A DNA stretch of 64,000 bases, from positions 1,426,001-1,490,000 of the forward strand of contig NZ_MPSZ01000001.1 of NCBI RefSeq assembly GCF_001939065.1, in the 5' to 3' direction. The notes under the pieces are model-generated. The model saw nothing but the letters and a program-made list of their open reading frames with translations. It searched no databases and was not told where the DNA came from. Made by a program: the position numbers and the translations under genes. Each line of letters opens with the position of its first letter. Position 1 is the first letter of the stretch. This DNA is from Exiguobacterium indicum HHS 31. Lineage in GTDB: Bacteria; Bacillota; Bacilli; Exiguobacteriales; Exiguobacteriaceae. Below, one piece after another: positions 60,443-64,000 of this stretch.

Positions 60443-60488
60443 TTAACGTGGAAATTGTATGGATGCCTGTAGCATCCCGTCTCACGTT
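60443..60488 (-). promoter_or_regulatory. Structured leader of clpX
   Basis: Minus-strand transcript can form an inner hairpin GGATGC / GCATCC (plus strand 60461-60478) enclosed by AACGTG / CACGTT arms. It lies between the promoter and the ribosome site and could affect stability or translation. Confidence 0.5.
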
Positions 60489-60500
60489 TTACTATTTATG

Positions 60501-60530
60501 ATTGTAGCATGAACAAGGAAAGTCTTTCAA
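60501..60530 (-). promoter_or_regulatory. Promoter of clpX
   Basis: Minus strand TTGAAA (60525-60530), 18-bp spacer ending TGC, TACAAT (60501-60506). The layout is the same as the ruvA promoter (extended -10). The leader is about 65 nt. Confidence 0.7.
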
Positions 60531-60576
60531 ATCCTGGACGAACGATTTACAGTTTGATGTTCTGAACGAAGGATTG

Positions 60577-60593
60577 TTTGTCCTTGTTTGACC
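60577..60593 (-). promoter_or_regulatory. Possible CtsR heat-shock operator upstream of clpX
   Basis: The minus strand reads GGTCAAA-CAA-GGACAAA, a direct heptad repeat with a 3-bp spacer. The CtsR consensus is RGTCAAANANRGTCAAA; this differs in one base of the second heptad. It lies about 47 bp upstream of the clpX -35, farther than usual for direct repression. Confidence 0.5.
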
Positions 60594-60601
60594 TATCGTA
60601 C

Positions 60602-60645
60602 AAAAAAATCGACTCCAAGACCAGAAATTGGGCTTGAAGTCGATC
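60602..60645 (-). terminator. Terminator after tig
   Basis: Minus-strand ATCGACTTCAAGCCC pairs with GGTCTTGGAGTCGAT (three mismatches) around AATTTCT, then seven T. It lies 17 bp past the tig stop. Confidence 0.85.
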
Positions 60646-60662
60646 GAAAACCATGAAATGGC

Positions 60663-61955
60663 TTATTTTGCTTTTGCGTTGTCGACGAGAACATCGATAG
60701 CTTTACGGAATTGAAGATCGCCTTTAAGCGTTTCAAGACCACCTTGTGGTGCAAGCATCGTTTCAAGTTGATCTGCAGGGATGTTGTAGAGTTCTGACAT
60801 TGATTGAAGTTCAGTTTGAGTTTCCTCATCTGTTACTTCGATTTTTTCGTCAGCAACGATTTGCTTGAGGACGAGACGTGCTTTAACGCGCTCTTCCGCT
60901 TGCTCTTTCATTTCAGAACGCATTGCCTCTTCTGTCGTTCCAGTCAACTGGAAGTACATGTTGAGGTCGATGCCTTGTGATTGAATACGTTGTGTGAACT
61001 CTTGAACCATACGCTCGACTTCGTTTTCGACCATGACTTCTGGAAGATCAACTGTCGCGTTTTTCGTAGCCGCTTCGACTAACTCATCGCGCATTGAAGC
61101 ATCAGCTTCTTGTTTGCGTGTGTTTTCGAGACGCGTACGGATTTTTGTTTTCAACTCGTCGAGTGAAGAAACTTCTTCATCCATTTCTTTTGCGAACTCA
61201 TCTGTCAATTCAGGGAGCTCTTGTGCTTTAACTTCATGAATCGTTACTTTGAATGTAACTGGTTTTCCAGCGAGTGATGCTTCGTGGTATTCCTCTGGGA
61301 ATGTCACTTCAAGATCTTTTTGCTCGCCAGTTTTTAAACCGACCATTTGCTCTTCGAATCCAGGAATGAAGTTTCCAGAACCGATGACGAGTGAGTAGTT
61401 CTCAGCAGTTCCGCCGTCGAATTGGTTTTCCCCATCGAAACCTGCGAAGTCGAATACGACTGTATCGCCATTCTCGATGACGCCATCTTCTTTAACGACG
61501 AGTTCTGCACCGCGTTCTTGTAATGTTTTGAGTTCAGCGTCGACGTCTTCGTCAGTAACGTTCGTTTCAACAGCTGTGTACTCAAGACCTTTGTACTCAC
61601 CGAGTGTAGCTTCTGGCTCGATGACGAACGTGATTTTGAATTCGACTGGCTTGCCTTTTTCGAGTGTTTCAACGTCGATGTTTTCAAGCGCGATTGGCTC
61701 GATTCCTGATTCGACGACTGCACCTTCGATTGTGTCCTTGTAAAGGATATCGAGTGCATCTTGGTACAGTGCTTCTTCACCGTACATTTTGTTGAACATT
61801 GCGCGTGGCATTTTTCCTTTACGGAAACCAGGTGTGTTCAAAGTCTTAACGACTTTCTTGAACGCTTGGTCTACCGCTTTATCAAATGCTTCAGCAGGCG
61901 CTTCATACGTGAGGACGCCGAGGCTACCTGATTGTTTTTCCCATTTTGCAGTCAT
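60663..61955 (-). CDS. tig: Trigger factor (peptidyl-prolyl isomerase chaperone)
   Basis: 430 aa. Ribosome-binding signature GFRKGKMPR near 44-52, PPIase domain (about 160-245: GDTVVFDFAGF, LEVTFPEEYH), and the C-terminal helical arms. Binds nascent chains at the ribosome exit. ATG 61955 with GGAGGGACTCAGC upstream; the frame opens eight codons earlier. The tig-clpX-lon order is conserved. Confidence 0.97.
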   Translation of the reverse strand: MTAKWEKQSGSLGVLTYEAPAEAFDKAVDQAFKKVVKTLNTPGFRKGKMPRAMFNKMYGEEALYQDALDILYKDTIEGAVVESGIEPIALENIDVETLEKGKPVEFKITFVIEPEATLGEYKGLEYTAVETNVTDEDVDAELKTLQERGAELVVKEDGVIENGDTVVFDFAGFDGENQFDGGTAENYSLVIGSGNFIPGFEEQMVGLKTGEQKDLEVTFPEEYHEASLAGKPVTFKVTIHEVKAQELPELTDEFAKEMDEEVSSLDELKTKIRTRLENTRKQEADASMRDELVEAATKNATVDLPEVMVENEVERMVQEFTQRIQSQGIDLNMYFQLTGTTEEAMRSEMKEQAEERVKARLVLKQIVADEKIEVTDEETQTELQSMSELYNIPADQLETMLAPQGGLETLKGDLQFRKAIDVLVDNAKAK

Positions 61956-62008
61956 GCTGAGTCCCTCCAAAATTGTCAATTAGCGTACATGTGTGTACAA
62001 CAAGTCAC

Positions 62009-62014
62009 ATTATA
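62009..62014 (-). promoter_or_regulatory. Extended -10 of the tig promoter
   Basis: TGTGCTATAAT on the minus strand: perfect TATAAT with the TGn extension. The -35 is weak (GGTAAT at 17 bp). A 14-bp palindrome GTACATGTGTGTAC (61985-61998) follows at about +4. Confidence 0.6.
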
Positions 62015-62065
62015 GCACAATCGTTCTGACGATTACCACTGTTGAACGAATCGTTTCCAGATGTC

Positions 62066-63049
62066 TCAATCGAAGTAAATCTGCTCGAATGCGATGACTT
62101 CTGGATAAAGGATATGTGCCGCTCGATATAATCGCTTCGCCAGCGGACTGAGGCTACGTTCCGGTTCTTCACGTTTAAATGTCAGACCTGCGAGTTCTTC
62201 GCATGCTGCGAGCCACTTCTCCATGTCTGATTCGATTCGTTCTCGTTCTTCAAGATGAATCAGTTGATCCGATCGCAAGACGAGCAACGCTCGGAACGGA
62301 TCCATTCGCTCTAACGTATGCATCGATGCCAGTAACGCTTGTTGCTCCTGTTGATGTACCAGCAGGATTTCTTCTAACTCTTCGCGTGACGAAATCGTCC
62401 AGTCTACATCTACGTGTGGCACATGAATGCTTACCGGATATGGCACGTGATCAAGCACGCTTCCTAATAACTGATCAATGACGAGTAGACTTTGATGTGC
62501 GGTCTCTTGCGCCTGAAGGTATTTTTGTGTGATGTATGCAATGAGCTCAGAGGTCCGTTCGAATTCCATACCAGTCAAATGGCGCATTTGTTCGACCCAA
62601 CTGCCGTGTCGCAACACATGCATCAATTCCGTTGCTGCTGTTACCTCACGCTGCGCAACAGGGTTGTTTTGAACTGCCGGCTTTTGTTCGCGAACACGCA
62701 TCTGTTGTTTGATTTCATCTAATCGAAGCGCGAGCCCATACGGCAGATACGGTGACGCCGAGCGCAAAGCGAGTTTCATCGGATAACGCTCTCCGAGTTC
62801 ATAAAGAAAGAGTGCGAGCACTTGCTCGACACCCTCGACTTCAAGAAATCGTTCTGCCACTGTTTCAAATCGCTCACGGTCATGCATTAAGAGTGGTTGA
62901 ATGACATAGAGCCGGTGTAAGACATCTTCTCCTGTCAATTGGTCAGTCTCTAATTCCATAATCAATTGTTCTTGTTTAGAAGCGGGCAAACGAAGAATCC
63001 GCGCTCGTTCTACTTCTAGTTCATGTTCCATCCAGCGCGATATCCCCAT
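62066..63049 (-). CDS. Hypothetical protein at the ysoA position
   Basis: 327 aa, soluble, helix-rich with many Leu, Glu and Arg (ARILRLPASKQEQLIMELETDQ, LEEILLVHQQEQQALLASMHTLERMD). The lengths and place (after tig) match B. subtilis YsoA, a TPR-like protein of unknown role, but I do not see clear TPR consensus, so the link is positional. ATG 63049 has AAGGAG nine bases upstream; the frame opens eight codons earlier. It runs toward tig with its stop 110 bp from the tig start. Confidence 0.7.
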   Translation of the reverse strand: MGISRWMEHELEVERARILRLPASKQEQLIMELETDQLTGEDVLHRLYVIQPLLMHDRERFETVAERFLEVEGVEQVLALFLYELGERYPMKLALRSASPYLPYGLALRLDEIKQQMRVREQKPAVQNNPVAQREVTAATELMHVLRHGSWVEQMRHLTGMEFERTSELIAYITQKYLQAQETAHQSLLVIDQLLGSVLDHVPYPVSIHVPHVDVDWTISSREELEEILLVHQQEQQALLASMHTLERMDPFRALLVLRSDQLIHLEERERIESDMEKWLAACEELAGLTFKREEPERSLSPLAKRLYRAAHILYPEVIAFEQIYFD

Positions 63050-63077
63050 ATTCCGGCACTCCTTCATATTCAACTTC

Positions 63078-63602
63078 TTATTTCGTAAATGGATCGAGTA
63101 AAGACGTCCAGTTCGTGATCGCTTCTTGAAGTTGTCCCGCCTGCTCGATTCCTAATCGATTCAACGTATCTAATGAGATGTCAGCTTCAAGTAATCGAGC
63201 GATATCTTCCGATTGATTCACGTACTGCTCGAGTTTTGCACTTAAATTCTGCAATTCTTGCGGCGGATTTTCAAGTCCCGCTAATCGTTGATCGATTTGA
63301 TCCAATTCTTGATTGAACTGATCAATCGTTCCGTTTTCCTTCAACTTTTCGATTTGTTGATCGAGTGCCTGTTCAGGGTTCGCAGATTCACGCGCTGTCG
63401 TAGCCGCCTCATTCAAGGAAGCCGACAACTCTGACGTGACTTGGGCCGTATCTTTCGCAATGCCTTGAAGTTCTCCAGCGTAATCGACACTATTTTTTAC
63501 ATCGTTGACTTGTTGTTTTGCATCGTCGACTGTATTTGAAATCTCACTACATCCAGCAAGAAACGTACTTAGCATAAGGACTGCTCCAACTTTCTTCCAC
63601 AT
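63078..63602 (-). CDS. Predicted lipoprotein, DUF6376-like
   Basis: 174 aa. Signal peptide MWKKVGAVLMLSTF, then lipobox LAGC with the lipidated cysteine at 18. The rest is mostly helical, with heptad-like SEISNTVDDAKQQVNDVKNSVDYAGE and later coiled-coil stretches. It resembles small Bacillus lipoproteins grouped as DUF6376; function unknown. ATG 63602 is nine bases after AAAGGG; ATG at 63611 or 63626 are possible. It precedes the ysoA-position gene by 28 bp. Confidence 0.72.
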   Translation of the reverse strand: MWKKVGAVLMLSTFLAGCSEISNTVDDAKQQVNDVKNSVDYAGELQGIAKDTAQVTSELSASLNEAATTARESANPEQALDQQIEKLKENGTIDQFNQELDQIDQRLAGLENPPQELQNLSAKLEQYVNQSEDIARLLEADISLDTLNRLGIEQAGQLQEAITNWTSLLDPFTK

Positions 63603-63657
63603 CGCATTCATCCCTTTCGAGTTCATGATACCTTAATTATAATCGAAAATCGGAATA

Positions 63658-63690
63658 AAAAAAGAGACCACCCTCGTAAGGGCAGTCTCT
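63658..63690 (-). terminator. Terminator after tRNA-Arg
   Basis: Minus-strand AGAGACTGCCCT, loop TACG, AGGGTGGTCTCT (one mismatch), then seven T. It starts 14 bp past the tRNA. Confidence 0.88.
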
Positions 63691-63703
63691 ATTTTAATTA
63701 TAG

Positions 63704-63777
<74 letters not shown>

Positions 63778-63850
63778 GTGTCAACACGAATAAACTATAC
63801 TAGAACAATTCTTTCGTGTCAATCACATTACAAACATTGCATTTATTTTA

Positions 63851-64000
63851 TTACAAAAATGTTCCGTCCAGATGCAGGGCATTTACCGGATCACCGTTCA
63901 CATCAAGAAAATCGACAGAATAACGGTTTTGATCCACTTCAAGAATCGCATACGTCTTGTCTGGTCGATGACGTGGCATCCGGATTGAACCGGGATTGAT
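63851..64000 (-). CDS. YsnB-like metallophosphoesterase (C-terminal fragment)
   Basis: The last 49 residues of a frame open to the window edge. It begins INPGSIRMPRHRPDKTYAIL, the C-terminal signature of the YfcE/MJ0936/YsnB phosphodiesterase family, and ends HLDGTFL. Metal-binding motifs are outside the window. The neighbourhood (near tig and ysoA) agrees with B. subtilis ysnB. Confidence 0.8.
   Translation of the reverse strand: MNPGSIRMPRHRPDKTYAILEVDQNRYSVDFLDVNGDPVNALHLDGTFL

Noticed and set aside
63851-64000. Plus-strand frame from 63778 to the window end
   Set aside because: It runs opposite the tail of the YsnB-like gene, which has clear family residues on the minus strand.

Overview
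The window is a stretch of low-to-mid GC Gram-positive (Bacillales) chromosome, most likely Exiguobacterium or a close relative. From memory, the gene order follows Bacillus subtilis almost from end to end: dtd-relA-apt-recJ-secDF-yajC-tgt-queA-ruvBA-nadACB | nifS-niaR | obg-spo0B-rpmA-prp-rplU-minDC-mreDCB-radC-maf-[pilus locus]-folC-valS-hemLBDCA-engB-lon-clpX-tig-(ysoA position)-tRNA-ysnB-like. The sporulation genes that sit between these genes in B. subtilis (spoVB, bofC, safA, spoIVFA/FB, spoIIB, spoVID, lonB) are missing, while a Spo0B-like gene remains. That points to a non-sporulating Bacillales lineage. The genus is inferred from layout, not proven.

Region by region (nearly everything is on the minus strand). 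1-5.3 kb: D-aminoacyl-tRNA deacylase (partial), stringent-response RelA, adenine salvage (Apt) and RecJ. 5.3-8 kb: Sec translocon accessory genes secF, secD and yajC. 8-11.9 kb: queuosine tRNA genes tgt and queA, then ruvBA. 12-17.1 kb: de novo NAD genes nadBCA, divergent from the cysteine desulfurase nifS and the repressor niaR. 17.1-22.8 kb: CorC-like membrane protein, Obg, Spo0B-like, ribosomal proteins L27 and L21 with the L27-processing protease Prp, and RNase G. 22.8-28.2 kb: cell shape and division genes minD, minC, mreD, mreC and mreB, then radC and maf.

28.3-45.0 kb is the accessory part: a type IV pilus locus in the place where B. subtilis has comC-spoIIB. On the minus strand it encodes PilB, PilT, PilC, the major pilin, prepilin peptidase, a PilM-PilN fusion and PilO, plus a VanW-like protein and a small membrane protein. 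On the plus strand are three pilin-like proteins, the last of them large (523 aa) and lacking Glu+5. An ankyrin-repeat membrane protein and a 1198-aa secreted surface protein (DUF5057-like with Ig-like repeats) close the locus. Together they encode a retractable pilus (PilB extends, PilT retracts) with a likely tip complex and associated surface proteins. No secretin (PilQ) is seen, as expected for a one-membrane cell.

45-64 kb: folC, valS with a T-box leader, heme genes hemA-C-D-B-L (hemX absent), an AI-2E family transporter, engB, lon, clpX, tig, a hypothetical gene, a lipoprotein, tRNA-Arg(TCT) and the end of a YsnB-like phosphodiesterase. I see no insertion sequences, prophage genes, CRISPR arrays or rRNA genes.
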